A stretch of 64,000 nucleotides of DNA from Saccharomycopsis fibuligera x Saccharomycopsis cf. fibuligera (GCA_001936135.1 CP012810.1:1240001-1304000); one strand, 5' to 3'; shown: positions 41,054-52,362, counted from the stretch's first letter. Notes: generated by a model not told the origin, from the sequence alone. Translations and numbers: made by a program.

Positions 41054-42694
41054 GCTTGCATCATTTTAGCTTTATTTTTTTTCCTTACATGTTTACATGT
41101 TTTTTTTTCTTGCAAATAGCTGGAGAGATTGCTATTGCATTGACCGGGATTCTGCATCTGCATTTGCATCGTTATAACCGATGCCCAGAGGATCCTTGAA
41201 TTTCACATTTCACTAGGAGGAGCGCCTATGAAATGAAGTAAATATTCACTCCAAAAAGGACTAACATTTGATATCGACATTCATAGTGACTTTTTTCTTG
41301 TATTGCCACTATTCTTTTTGATTCTCCTAACTCAAACTTTTTGGCTTACATTCTCATCATTATAATTATTTTTGTATGTTTGTTTCCTGTTGTATTTTTC
41401 TTTTTTTTTTTTTTTTTTTATTGTACTCATTTTTAAAGACTCTGTTATTCCATATATTCATACGCATATATGTACTATCATCTTGTTAATTTTATCATAT
41501 GTGTTTTCGTCTATCACCCACTGAATCATTATCATTGCGCCAGCTGTAATATGTATTTTAAAAAAAAAAAAAAAATTAAAGAAAACAAGTAAGAATCTTG
41601 AAATCAAGGGTCTTTATAACACATCTGTATTTTACTCAACAGTGCTACAACTGAGCGTATCAATGAGATTACATGGCTACTCTATCTCAATTTACCAAAA
41701 ACTAGTATTACTGGCGCATGATTGAGAAAAGCAAGCTAATCCCTGCCTATCCGTCATGAAATGCACTACTTTTCATCCCTCACGAAATGCACTACTTTTC
41801 ATCCCTCACGAAATGAAATAGAGACTACTGCGTAGCAGCAAAGAAGATGAGTACCAGTGGGAATATTCGTTATTATCTTGTTGCTTGGTTCTACAAACTC
41901 CAGATTGTTAGCGTTCTAATCTATATATTTTGATATTGGGCGCCAAAGTGGTAAATTTTTAAAAAAAGAATTAAAACGCATGTGCTGCAACAGTCATAAT
42001 CGCAAGCATACAAATCCGTACCAACTGGCCTTTTTTTTTTTCTATACACATATTTTCAATTGTAGCTTGTCTTGTTTGTAAATTTGATATATATAGACAA
42101 CTCCCACAAATTGACATGCCCAAATGTGAATTCAGCTGACAGGAAATATAGTAAGGATGGAATGACAAGACACACGAAGAACAGTAGTTTTGTGCTAGCT
42201 CATGAGAAGATTGTTTGCGTTCTATTCTGTTAGAGCAAGAGCGTTATTATTGTCCAAAACGCTTGCTTTTGCTAGTCTCTTTTTTTTCTTGAAGATTCTA
42301 ATCCCAATCGTACTAAATTGATTATGGTTGAATCACCACCTAGTAGAATGGACTGATAAGCCGTTTAAAGAAAGAGTGCACTGATAATTGATGGGTAATA
42401 ATCTTGCTAATACTTTGAACAGCTGGGGTGTCGCACAATATGCCATGCTTCTATGATTTATACTTGAAAATCATTCAATTTAAAACTACTTGAATTTTTG
42501 CTTTAAATTATGTGCGTCGCACTAAGAAAGCATGCCAGTAAGACTATTGTTTACAGGTGAAATGCTGATTAAATGCAAGAGTTGTTAACTTATATGCTAG
42601 TAAAAATATATAAAAATGCTGGAAGACTTTCTTACTGCTTATGCTTTCATAGTCTTGATATCAAGAGGATATACTTACCTTTTTTTTGTTTTTG
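41054..42694. other. Convergent 3' region with a 26-bp tandem repeat
   Basis: The ELO gene and the Red1-like gene end facing each other. A 26-bp unit starting GAAATGCACTACTTTTCATC is repeated twice at 41758-41809, with a partial third copy to 41815. Poly-T (41401-41419) and poly-A (about 41560-41575) tracts are present. No gene is found. Confidence 0.55.
41758..41815. repeat. 26-bp tandem direct repeat, 2.2 copies
   Basis: Two identical 26-bp units at 41758-41783 and 41784-41809, plus GAAATG of a third. Confidence 0.92.
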
Positions 42695-44519
42695 CTAATC
42701 ATCCCTCTTTGCTTTCTCAAAATGCAACCAATCCAAAAATGAGTCTTTGCTCATTTTGCTATTTCTAAACTGAATAATCAGCGATAATACTTGCTCATAA
42801 TTGGCATCCCCTTGTCCTACGATATACTGTTTCAATTCATTTTTATACTGCGCTTGTGCTTCTTTATCTGCTTTAGGAAAACATTTGCCTAACTCTTTGA
42901 TTAAATCTAACTCAGTAACTTTTGTGTTATTGAAATGCTGAAATTTGCAACTTGTATCATTGCATCTCCCGCCCGCAGTTTCGTTGGGGCAAAATGGCTC
43001 ATTGTAGTTTATCCTGTTGCTCCATGTATTTGACATTAAGGAGCCCTTGTTGAAAAAAGGGCTAAACCGATATGATTTGAATGCCAATAAAGATGATTGG
43101 AAAGAAGAGTATCTACCTTTATCTTTGCTTTGCTTTGTTTCCTAGATTTAAAAATTGGTTAGAAAAGGTATCCATAAACTTAAAGACTGAAAAAGAAAAA
43201 AAAAGAAAAAAAAAAAAGAATTAGATTAAGTTAATAGAAAAAAATTAACAAGTGTTGAAAATACAAACTAATTTTATCAAATATTGATAATTGGAATGAA
43301 CCTTACTTTATCAATTACTCCTTTGTTAAATTCTGTCAGATCAGTAGCAGTATGCGATATCACACTATTTGTCTTGTCTGTATTGTCAGATTCTTTAATG
43401 CCTTCGACATTTGACAAATCTATGAACTCCTCGGTAGCATTAGTGGTATTTTCTTTTGAATTTTCATGTCTTTGATTGTGCTCACCATTCTTATTTTGAC
43501 TTTGCTCATTATCATTTGAAAACTTGTTATATTCTTTATTTTCTTCATGTTGACAATCAACTTCTTCTGGTATAAGTTCTACTATCTCATCATTATTAAT
43601 ATCCATAAAGGAGTCCGCTGGATGCACACTGTGTCTATCGCCAGTACCGGGCAAAATTGTAGCCTCCTGCACTTTGCGTTGTTTAATCTCTTCTTCAACT
43701 TCAAGCTGACGTATTTTGTTCTTCTGTTCATTGATTTGATTTTCTGTTTCTTTAATGCCACGAGCGGTTGCTTCAATTTCAGCCTCAGGCGCAGCTCGAA
43801 CCCCATTTCTATTTCTATTTACATTTACATTTCTATTTCCACTGCCAATTTGATTTATTTCAGCTTCAACTTCTTGTGCTTTTTTATTATAAAAAGATAA
43901 TCTGTTTTGTTCAGAATTTAATGACTTCTCTGTTTCTGCGACTAGTGCTTTATATTCGGCTAAATCAATTTCAAGTTTTGCCACTTTGGTACTAAGCTCC
44001 TCAGAAAGCTTCTTCACATGTTCCAAAACCATCTTTTTTTGATCTAGTTTTTTTTGCTGCGTCAGATTATTATCCTGAACATTGGCAGACATATTTTGAT
44101 ATTTATTATTTATTTGATCAAGATTAGTCATTTTTTCTGTTGGCTTTTGCTGTTGATATTGGGTTTGTTGCTGTTTTTGCTGCTGTTTCTGATGCAGTTG
44201 GCTGTAGTGCTGCTGCTGCCAGTTTTTATGTTTCAACTGCTGCTGTTCCGCTTCTTGTTGTTGTCGCTGTTGTTCTAGTAGCTTTTGCTGTTGCTGTAAT
44301 TTCCTTTGTTGTTCTTGTTGCTGCTCCTGTTGTTTTTGTTTTTGTAGCTCTCTTTCCTTAATCATCTGCCTAAGTTTCTCAATTTGCTTTAATTTTTCCT
44401 CTTTGATCTTTTGCAACGTCGTTAAATCCATAGAGTTATTATTCTGACTAGCGTTACCAACATCAACCATAATCTCATCAATTACATCACCATCATTATC
44501 ATTATTAGTATCATTAGTA

Positions 44520-44568
<49 letters not shown>

Positions 44569-45274
44569 CACCATTATCATCATTATCATCATCACCACCA
44601 TTATCATCATCCTCATCTGATGAGACTTCTATTGTAAGCTTATTTAGCCAATCAGTATTCCCCAACATATTTTGACCGCTGCCACCGCCAGGATACTGGT
44701 TCCAAGGATAAGAGTTAAACAGTCCATAACTATCAACATATCTTGCGTTTTGGTTCATACTAATGGGATTCTGACTATTTGCAGCAAAATTTAAATCGCC
44801 ACTATAATTGAACAACTCATCATTTACCTCATCAATCTCATTACCAGCTTGAAGAGGGACATTTGCTGGCAATTGAGAACCCAACTGACTGTTATAGTTA
44901 GCTTGAGAAAACCCATTGTCATAATCATTCTCGTCTGCACCGTTATCATATTCTGTATCCATCCCAAAAGAAGTTAGAGGTTGCAAAGGAAGCGGCAAAT
45001 TCAAATAAAGATAACATCGTTCAAGATATTCTGTACTAACGCCGCTATATTCTTGAATTTGTTGAAATGAAAAGCCTAAAGTTATTAAATCTTGTATCGC
45101 CTCAGTGACGCTTGTTGTATCTTTTATATAGATCCCATCAATTATGGTATCGTTGAGCTGATGGGTGAATCCGTTGCTGTTGAGCTCTTTGTTGAATGGA
45201 TAGGTGCTGGGAATTGCTGGCAAACTGTCGAAAGCAGCAGTTTGATCAAAGTTTGGTGTACTTTCGCTGGCCAT
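42695..45274 (-). CDS. Red1/ZFC3H1-like protein with coiled coil and C-terminal CCCH zinc finger, two exons
   Basis: Exon 1 (43307-45274, 656 codons) and exon 2 (42695-43141, 148 codons) join in phase 0 into 804 residues. The N-terminal 220 residues are acidic and Asn-rich. They are followed by poly-Asn, then a Gln-rich coiled coil (about residues 285-385) and a second coiled-coil part to about 560. Exon 2 adds AFKSYRFSPFFNKG and CPNETAGGRCNDTSCKFQHF, a CxxxxxxxxCxxxxxCxxxH finger. The leading S/F-x-x-YRF...F block and the finger resemble those of S. pombe Red1 and human ZFC3H1, scaffolds that deliver RNAs to the nuclear exosome through Mtl1/MTR4. The role here is inferred from that finger. 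S. cerevisiae has no well-known counterpart. Confidence 0.75.
43142..43306 (-). other. Intron of the Red1-like gene (165 nt)
   Basis: The donor is GTAAGG at 43306-43301 and the acceptor is AATCTAG, ending at 43142. TTCTAAC, close to the yeast TACTAAC branch site, lies 15 nt before the acceptor TAG. Splicing joins ...GVIDK to ETKQSKDKGR in frame. Confidence 0.85.
44522..44568 (-). repeat. (AAT)n coding microsatellite (poly-Asn)
   Basis: About fifteen AAT codons on the minus strand inside the Red1-like gene. Mixed Asp/Asn codons flank it on both sides. Confidence 0.9.
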
Positions 45275-46141
45275 TTACACCTGTTGATATCTTAATTAAA
45301 GCAAAATAAACTTCAGCTACTTATAAACGATAAGTCCTTAAATTTTCTTCGGAAAAGATTTTGATATGTTTGACTTTATTAAATCTTGATTTCGTAACTA
45401 TTTGCAAAAGTTTGATACTTTTTTAAATTTGAGGACTCAAACTAATGGCTGTGATGATTTTAATATCAACTCTCCTTGTCAAAAAATAAAAGCTAACAAG
45501 TTTGTATTTATAACAAAAGCAAGATATATTAGTTTATATATGATATTGTGTATTAGCGCCTTATTTGACTGTATCAAAACAGTCCTTTCACCTTTTATTA
45601 TGAATTTTATAACTTTACTGATTTTTTTTTTTTTTCCTGTCCGATGCGATGAGGTGTTTGCAGGGCATCGTAACCTTTGTGGCTTTAAACACACCATAGG
45701 GTAAAGTACTCCCCTGGTTTATCAACGTCACAGAAATATAAATCAAGAAGTCAAAATAACAGCTTAAGTCAAGTCAACTGATTCAAAGAAAGATAAAAAG
45801 AAAGTACAAAAACAGGACTTGAAGTTTAATATACTATACCTGTTTGTTCAAGCACAAGTAAATAAATAAGAGTCATGTAGATTAAGATTAGATGTGTAAA
45901 GTGATTATTAAAATTAAATATATAATGTAATTATTAAGGGTGCAATATTGAGTAACGCTATATCAGAGTAGAATCAAAGGATGAGAACACTGACCAAATA
46001 AAATAAAAATCGGAGAAATTAAGCAGATATTATAATGAAGAAAATGAAAAGAAAAAATAATGTAGAAGCAAACAACCCAAAAAAAAAAGTTCTTTTTCAA
46101 AAAGTTTTAATAATTCGAAAACAAATAGATTCAAACCCTAT
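45275..46141. promoter_or_regulatory. Upstream region of the Red1-like gene
   Basis: Both neighbours point left. The DNA is AT-rich with a short poly-T at 45621-45636, and no gene or clear site is seen. Confidence 0.45.
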
Positions 46142-48070
46142 TTATGCCTCAGCAAGTCTCTTGACATCATCAATGGACTTTACAGAATCCAACACATTTT
46201 GCAAATGGTAGCCTAATTTATCCACAACTCTGTCAATTTCTGAAGTGGTCAAAGTGTTTTTAACAGAAATTCTGAATGTTGGGGCAACTCTCAAGATTTC
46301 CTGTGGCAATAATCTTTGGGAAGACACAATATAGATTTTGTCTTTAATCAACAAATCATTAGCGATTTTGGTGAGCAAGAATTCTTCAAGATTAAGAAGT
46401 TCAAAATCAGAGTGTTTGGTGTGTTGCTTAGCCAATAACGCTTTTTCTTCGGCCTTCTTCTTTTTAATGTAAGCCTCGGAGTAATAGTCGGCGCGCACTT
46501 CTTCCTTGATTTTACCACCAGCTTGAGCAACAAAACTCTGCTTTTGAGAATTTTTAGCATCAGCTGCCGCATATTCTTTATCATCATTTCCTTCGTAATA
46601 TTGAAGAGTTTTTTCATTCACAAGAGCATTTTTATCGTTCTCATTGATATAATATTTTTTGAAGCCTAATGCCTTCTTCACTGACTGATTAAGCTCAATG
46701 AGAACAACCGGAGATAACTCAGTGGAAATTACTTTAGCGTACTTGGTAACTTTTCTATTTTTTTGCATTTTCTCGTAGAAACAAGTTGTATTGTCGTTCA
46801 ACTTCGTCAACAAGTTGTCCTTCTTGCTGGCAGTTTCCTTTTCCACAATATTAATGAATTCTTGAGCAACTCTAGCACAATATGGTGGTAATGAGGCACT
46901 GTAACAGTAAGCAGCAGATGCAATTCTTTGGTTGAAGACCATTGGTTTTGCACCAACACAGAATCCACCACTTGAAGCCATTGAGTTAGCCAAAGAGCCA
47001 ACTAAAATATCAATCTCTTTAGCAGGAACATTGTAAAAATCAGTTAAACCTTTACCATTCTTACCAAAAACACCAACTGATAATGTTTCGTCAAGAAACA
47101 ATCTAAATTTGTACTTCTTTTTGATATCTACCAATTTGGCCACATCAGGATAATCACCATAATTGGCAAACAAACCTTCAGAAATAATGAATCTTCTATT
47201 CAATGGTTTAATATCCTTCAATTCATCCTGTAAATCTTCAAGGATGGCTGTCAAATGATCCAAATCGTTATGTCTGTAATAAATGATTTGACATCTGGAA
47301 AGCATAACACCTTTTTGAATAGCCAAGTTCACGCCGCTGTCAACAAGGGCAACATCACCTCTTTTTAAAAATGCAGGAATGATAGAAACAGCAGTTGCAT
47401 AATCTTGACCGTAAATAATGGCGGCTTCAGTACCAAACCATTTAGCCAATTTTTTTTCAAGTTCAGCGTGAATATCTTGATTACCAAAGAACCCTGGTGG
47501 ACCACAAGCGCCGACACCGTGGTTCTTGATAATTTGAGCGGCAACATCCTTGATCTGTTTGTCATGGCTTAAATTCAAAAAATCATTTGATCCCAAGTTT
47601 AATACTTTCTCCAAATCTTTGGTGACAATACTAGTTGTATCTCTGTCTTCCAAAGTGTAATCATCTTGCAAATAAGTATTAGCTTTAAGGTTAATATTTG
47701 AGCCTATTGCACCATCAATGATAGGAATTCTTTTCAACTTATAAAGTTCTTCCTGTGGTACTTCCCTCACTAATGGTTCAGGTTTCCATCCTTTACATAA
47801 ATCATCAATTTCCTTGTTGGATAATGGTACGATCTTAGAGTTTGGAGTTGTTTTCTTTGAAAAGAAATAACGAACGGCAAATAAAAGCAACGCTAGCTCC
47901 ACTGCAGATCTTATTGGATCATCTTGGTAAGAGTATTGGATATATCTGACCAAGATGGCTCCACCAGGCAATGCCTCAACAAACTGGGTGAACGACGTGG
48001 CGTAATGCTGTGAAATCAGGTATATTCTGTCGGAGGGGATGATGGAAGCAACAGTAGTATTTGATGACAT
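46142..48070 (-). CDS. LCB1: Serine palmitoyltransferase subunit 1
   Basis: The 642-residue protein is an alpha-oxoamine synthase subunit that, with Lcb2, condenses serine and palmitoyl-CoA in the ER, the first step of sphingolipid synthesis. A membrane segment lies near residues 56-69. The PLP-fold blocks follow: NLGSNDFLNLSHD, GVGACGPPGFFGNQDIHAELE, RFIISEGLFANYGD, FLDETLSVGVFGKNGKG and LVGSLANSMASSGGFCVG. The last block carries no PLP lysine, as known for Lcb1, which is the non-catalytic partner. It is about 85 residues longer than S. cerevisiae Lcb1 because of a charged insertion at roughly residues 475-560 (KNSQKQ...YIKKKKAEEKALLAKQ). The start at 48070 gives the expected N-terminus. Confidence 0.95.
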   Translation of the reverse strand: MSSNTTVASIIPSDRIYLISQHYATSFTQFVEALPGGAILVRYIQYSYQDDPIRSAVELALLLFAVRYFFSKKTTPNSKIVPLSNKEIDDLCKGWKPEPLVREVPQEELYKLKRIPIIDGAIGSNINLKANTYLQDDYTLEDRDTTSIVTKDLEKVLNLGSNDFLNLSHDKQIKDVAAQIIKNHGVGACGPPGFFGNQDIHAELEKKLAKWFGTEAAIIYGQDYATAVSIIPAFLKRGDVALVDSGVNLAIQKGVMLSRCQIIYYRHNDLDHLTAILEDLQDELKDIKPLNRRFIISEGLFANYGDYPDVAKLVDIKKKYKFRLFLDETLSVGVFGKNGKGLTDFYNVPAKEIDILVGSLANSMASSGGFCVGAKPMVFNQRIASAAYCYSASLPPYCARVAQEFINIVEKETASKKDNLLTKLNDNTTCFYEKMQKNRKVTKYAKVISTELSPVVLIELNQSVKKALGFKKYYINENDKNALVNEKTLQYYEGNDDKEYAAADAKNSQKQSFVAQAGGKIKEEVRADYYSEAYIKKKKAEEKALLAKQHTKHSDFELLNLEEFLLTKIANDLLIKDKIYIVSSQRLLPQEILRVAPTFRISVKNTLTTSEIDRVVDKLGYHLQNVLDSVKSIDDVKRLAEA

Positions 48071-48936
48071 TTTGTAAGAAATATTTCACAATCACAAATT
48101 ATAAAGATGTTGATAAGATGAGCAGAAACAATAAGAAATAAGATTTAAAGGTTGACAATAGAGACGAAGAAAACGAGAATGTAAAAATATTAAGAAGAAG
48201 AGGAGCAATATGTGTAGGGAAAACAGTAAAATAAAAAAAGATTAGGAGATATACAGCAAAGGAAAAGAGATTTGAAACAACAAAAAAATGAAGAACAAGG
48301 GGATCAATAGGGAATTAACAACAATAAGGAGGAATAAAAAGAGAAAAGCCAGCAAGTGAAAAGAAGAGCAAAAACCCGCAAACTAAAACAAGTAGGTGAA
48401 AAAGAAGGGAAAGGATTAGGGAAAGGATTAGGGATATAATTAACTAAGTCAAGGCTGGATGGACAGGGAATGGAGGCTTAATAACAGGGATAGTGAGTGC
48501 AAAAACGGTTGGTGATGGAGAAAATTACTGCTCAAGACAAAGCCCTAAAAAACAGACGTCTGCTTACTGGGAAAATCTTTCTGTTGTTATTTGTCTTCCT
48601 TGCCGGCGACGGGATCAGTGCGTTTGTATGCAGAAATAAACGTCGCTCCGCAGAACATTTGTAACCACTGCTTCATTGCTAACCGCACCTCTTGTGATTA
48701 TGTAAGATGTTATATAATGTTTGGTCTGTTACCCCTCCCCCTGGTCTCCGCGAGTTCAGAATTCCCGAGCGAAGACCGAATCAACGAAACAGAAAACAAG
48801 AATTACAAAACATACGGAGAAAAAACAAAAAAAAAATAAAAGCACCAAGACCCGCGATATCGATCTTTCTTTACAGCAGTCGCTGGCAGTTCGTTCGCAA
48901 GATTTAACCAAAGACTGCAAGCCAATTATCTTTCCA
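48071..48936. promoter_or_regulatory. Divergent promoter of LCB1 and the pyruvate carrier gene
   Basis: A purine-rich half on the LCB1 side includes a tandem 12-bp GGGAAAGGATTA at 48407-48430 that creates two TTAGGG sites (48416-48421 and 48428-48433). A CCCCT-containing stretch (48730-48742) resembles stress elements. No gene is seen. Confidence 0.5.
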
Positions 48937-49639
48937 ATGTCTGCTTTCAGAAGATTCCTCAACTCAGAGACTGGTCCAAGAACCGTCCACTTTTGGGTAT
49001 GTTGTCTTTATTCTTTCGCTTTATATCTACTTGTCTCTATCTTGAATCTCCGTTTCCTCTATAATATCTGTGCGGCTAAAACCTATCAATGTCGCTTTCC
49101 GACGACCCTCAAGAAAATTTAATATGGCAGCAACGACGCCAATTAATAATGAACTTTTGGCACTTTCTGAGCTTTAGTTGTTATTGATTGAAACCATTAA
49201 TTTACAGTTATGATGCTTTTTTATTTATGGTTCTAATTTTTTCCATCAATTGTTGTAATTTTTGTTCTTAGCTAACCCGATTTTTCAGGCACCAGTTTTG
49301 AAATGGTCTTTGGTCATTGCTGGTATCAATGATATCCAACGTCCAGTTGAGTCATTGTCAGGAACTCAACAAATTGCTTTATTTGCTACTGGTGTCATAT
49401 GGACTAGATGGTCTCTCATTATCAAGCCAAAGAATATGTTACTAGCATCGGTGAATTTCTTCTTGGGTGGTGTTGCTGGTTTCCAATTATCCCGTATCAT
49501 CAGATATAGAAATCAACAAGGTGATAGTGCTTCTGAAATTGCTGGCTATATTTTCAATGGTCCAAAGAAAGAAGAAAAAATTTCTGTCACTGACGCCATC
49601 AAAGAAGATAGCAAGCTCATTCAAGATTTGAAGAAATAA
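48937..49639 (+). CDS. Mitochondrial pyruvate carrier subunit (Mpc2/Mpc3 type), two exons
   Basis: Exon 1 (48937-48996) encodes 20 residues, MSAFRRFLNSETGPRTVHFW. Exon 2 (49289-49639) continues with APVLKWSLVIAGINDIQRPVESLSG. The joined 136 residues match the MPC family: the GPRTVHFWAP and KWSLVIAGxND signatures, a second membrane helix (ATGVIWTRWSLIIKPKNMLLASVNFFLGGVAGFQL) and a charged tail. The carrier imports pyruvate across the inner mitochondrial membrane as an Mpc1 heterodimer. The splice joins HFW|AP in phase 0. The start is the first ATG after an A-rich leader. Of the yeast forms it resembles Mpc2/Mpc3 (Fmp37/Fmp43) more than Mpc1. Confidence 0.94.
48997..49288 (+). other. Intron of the pyruvate carrier gene (292 nt)
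   Basis: The donor is GTATGT at 48997-49002, an AGCTAAC branch-like site lies at 49270-49276, and the acceptor TTCAG ends at 49288. Removing it restores the conserved HFWAP sequence. Confidence 0.92.
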
Positions 49640-50184
49640 GTTTATATTCCCATTTTAATTAACTAGTTATGCATTATATTTTACGTACTCTTGTCCACTT
49701 TATTATCCATTCTATTCAAATATCATCGCCAGTAACATTACACTCAATAAATTATTAGACATGGTTTGTGTTGCTTTCTAAATAACTAAGTTTAGCTCGG
49801 TTCATTAACATCATTGCGTATTAGTTGACGTCGTTTAGCTATGAATTTCATATATATGGCATCCAACTAACTTTTCTCGCTGTAGTAAGTGAAAAACTAG
49901 CTAAGCGAGTTCGCAAAATTGTATGGTTTTCCCGCCTTCCGCGCTGAGTGGGGGAGCGGGGTAAAGGCGCACATGTGTGCATACGTATTAATAGATCTTC
50001 TCGATCTGTGCTTATAAGGTTCAGATTAAGCACAGTTCTACGCACACATAAGAACATAAGAACATAAGAACATCGGGTCAAAATCTTAACATGTTAGCAT
50101 CAGCTATTGTATAATAAAACGTTACAAAGCAAGCAATAAATATGATTTTTCGGCCTGACGCAACCTTTAGTGACATAATCTAGT
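49640..50184. other. Convergent 3' flanks of the carrier gene and CDC23
   Basis: It contains a tandem 8-bp repeat (ACATAAGA)x3 at 50046-50069. AT-rich termination sequence is present, and no gene is found. Confidence 0.5.
50046..50069. repeat. (ACATAAGA)3 tandem repeat
   Basis: Three perfect 8-bp units followed by ACAT of a fourth, about 115 bp beyond the CDC23 stop codon. Confidence 0.9.
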
Positions 50185-51996
50185 TTATCTGTTTCTGCAT
50201 TCTCGAACAATAGATCTAGCCTCTTCAATCTCTTGACTAGTACCGTTATGGAACTCGCTTGCATACTTGTAAGCACTCTTGTACTGACCTTTTTGTAATT
50301 CACGCTTTGCCAACCATAACCTTGCCTTGTTACTTTCTTCCGTAATAAGTGCGTTGTTGACCTCTTCATTCAAGCATAATTTCATATATGTTTCTGCATT
50401 CTCATAGTCTTTAATCATTTCGTATAACTTTCCTAATTTGAAAAGCACAAACGTTATATCTTCCTCATTCATATTAATGCTCAAAATCTTTTTATATGAT
50501 TTTATACTTTCTTGGAACTTGCTTAACTTCTCATAACAATTTCCTACCGCAGTCCACATTCGCTTATCAAGAGGCTTCAACTCGCATGACCGTTGATAAT
50601 AATATAATGAGTAGAGGTACATGTCAAGCACTTCGTACGCTTGCCCTAAACCATACCAAGCTCGGAAATCTTTCTGATTAATATCTACAGCTCTTCTATA
50701 ACTCTCAATAGCCGCATGTGAATTTTTGAGTTCCACAAATTCATGACCCATCAAAGTCCAGGCACTCAAGCAGTTTTTGTCAAGGTTTAATGCTCGCTTA
50801 TAATACATAATTGCTTTTTCATGTTCAAATTTCAGCGAGTAATAATTGGCGATAATACAGCAAGTTTCTGGTCTGAACTTGTCTATTGAGTTAGCAAACT
50901 GGGCTAAAAATGATAATTTGGACTTGTTCTCCATCACATAAAGAATGTTGGAGTAAGTATCCATATGGTCTAGATTATATGGATCGGAAACCAATATTTC
51001 GTCAAACAACGATTCCGCCAACGGATAATTAAGGGACTTGTATGATATCAAAGCTTTTTGGGTTTTGAGATACACAAAATTTGGAAAGGTCTCGATAACT
51101 TCGTTTAATTGTGTATAAAGCATTATATTTTGCTGATAGAACTCTTGATATACAACAATGCAAAATATCTTCATCATTATATTTTCGTATCTTATTTCAT
51201 CACCTCCATCAGTAGTAACATTGTCGTAACCCTCATGTGTATCTCCCGCACTGGTACGTATTTTACCCTTAGAATTTGATTCTGGGGTTTTGCTTGTATT
51301 GTCTTTGAAGCCAAGCGCCGACAACTTTTGTATTACCGCCACACTCTCATCGAAACTGCTGCAGCTTGAAACCAAATCATTCCAGCACTCCCAATTGTAT
51401 TGATATAGCTTTAACGATTTTAAGAAATTGTTCTGAGCTTTGGTAAAATCTTTCTGTTTCAAAAATATTATCCCCGATAGATAGTATAGTAACGAGTAAT
51501 AAATCTTTTCCAAGTGATTGAAATTGCTATTGTTCAAATCAGTTTCATGCTCACTAAAAAAGAAATCAATCTCTTTCAAGATCACCGATACATTTTTGTT
51601 CTCATAGTTTAGCTGCTTTTCACCTAAAATTTCATGATACTCTTCCTGTAGCTTCTTTTCCCCGCCAAGATATAAAGAGTATAGCTTTAAAAAAACAGCC
51701 TTTGAACTGCTGCAATCCTTGAGTAAGTGTGCAACTCTGTCAAACTCTTTGCAGTCAAAGTACATTTTCGCAAGTACTATTTTATCTTGTTCTTGAACTT
51801 CTGAAGTTGGGGCCTGAATATATACACGCTGCTGCTCAAAATAACTTGATTGTTGCCTTTGGGATGCAGATAATGGTGGAATCCCATTAAGCGCCTCGGC
51901 TGCCCATTTTGCTGATTTGTATAACCCCAACGAGGATAGCACAATCGCCGCTTCTTTCAAATTGCAATATAAGGCGACTAATTTGTCATTGCTCAT
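50185..51996 (-). CDS. CDC23: Anaphase-promoting complex subunit Cdc23 (APC8)
   Basis: The 603-residue protein is a tetratricopeptide repeat protein. The N-terminal block (LKEAAIVLSSLGLYKSAKWAAEALNGI) is the Apc8/Cdc23 signature. From about residue 315 onward TPR units follow in close order, for example AIMYYKRALNLDKNCLSAWTLMGHEFVELKNSHAAIESYRRAVDINQKDFRAWYGLGQAYEVLDMYLYSLYYYQRSCELKP. Cdc23 is a scaffold of the APC/C ubiquitin ligase, which degrades securin and B cyclins; a B cyclin lies elsewhere in this window. A charged, Lys/Asp-rich linker near residues 235-270 interrupts the N-terminal repeats. The length is close to that of S. cerevisiae Cdc23 (626). The start at 51996 is the first ATG. 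Confidence 0.95.
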   Translation of the reverse strand: MSNDKLVALYCNLKEAAIVLSSLGLYKSAKWAAEALNGIPPLSASQRQQSSYFEQQRVYIQAPTSEVQEQDKIVLAKMYFDCKEFDRVAHLLKDCSSSKAVFLKLYSLYLGGEKKLQEEYHEILGEKQLNYENKNVSVILKEIDFFFSEHETDLNNSNFNHLEKIYYSLLYYLSGIIFLKQKDFTKAQNNFLKSLKLYQYNWECWNDLVSSCSSFDESVAVIQKLSALGFKDNTSKTPESNSKGKIRTSAGDTHEGYDNVTTDGGDEIRYENIMMKIFCIVVYQEFYQQNIMLYTQLNEVIETFPNFVYLKTQKALISYKSLNYPLAESLFDEILVSDPYNLDHMDTYSNILYVMENKSKLSFLAQFANSIDKFRPETCCIIANYYSLKFEHEKAIMYYKRALNLDKNCLSAWTLMGHEFVELKNSHAAIESYRRAVDINQKDFRAWYGLGQAYEVLDMYLYSLYYYQRSCELKPLDKRMWTAVGNCYEKLSKFQESIKSYKKILSINMNEEDITFVLFKLGKLYEMIKDYENAETYMKLCLNEEVNNALITEESNKARLWLAKRELQKGQYKSAYKYASEFHNGTSQEIEEARSIVRECRNR

Positions 51997-52362
51997 ATTG
52001 GCTTTTTAACTTTTGATACGTAAGCTAACTCCTCTGATTTAGAAAAAGCACCTTAATAGTTGACAGCAATAATTGTTTGATTAGTGAACTCTTTCCTCTA
52101 AGCGCTTACAGTTGGAGTTTCCTAGATTTTCTTATAATCTTGAATTGGTTTGTTTACATTTTCATGTAGTCCATCTGGAAGCACAAAGCCTGCTTTGCGC
52201 ACTTCACGAAAAACTTCGGTGGGAAAAAAGTTAAAGCATCCAGTTCATGGGTGATGAAATACAAATGCAATACAGATGATCGGGTGCGTATGTATATATT
52301 CAGTGTCACCATAGAACTACGGCTATTACTTGCCATCTCAACTGTTGCAAAACTTAATCACA
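51997..52362. promoter_or_regulatory. Divergent promoter of CDC23 and the coiled-coil gene
   Basis: The 366-bp region has a CACGAAA element at 52205-52211, the yeast SCB core used by SBF at G1/S. A single copy in this length could be chance. TATA-like TATATATT occurs near 52292. Confidence 0.45.
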
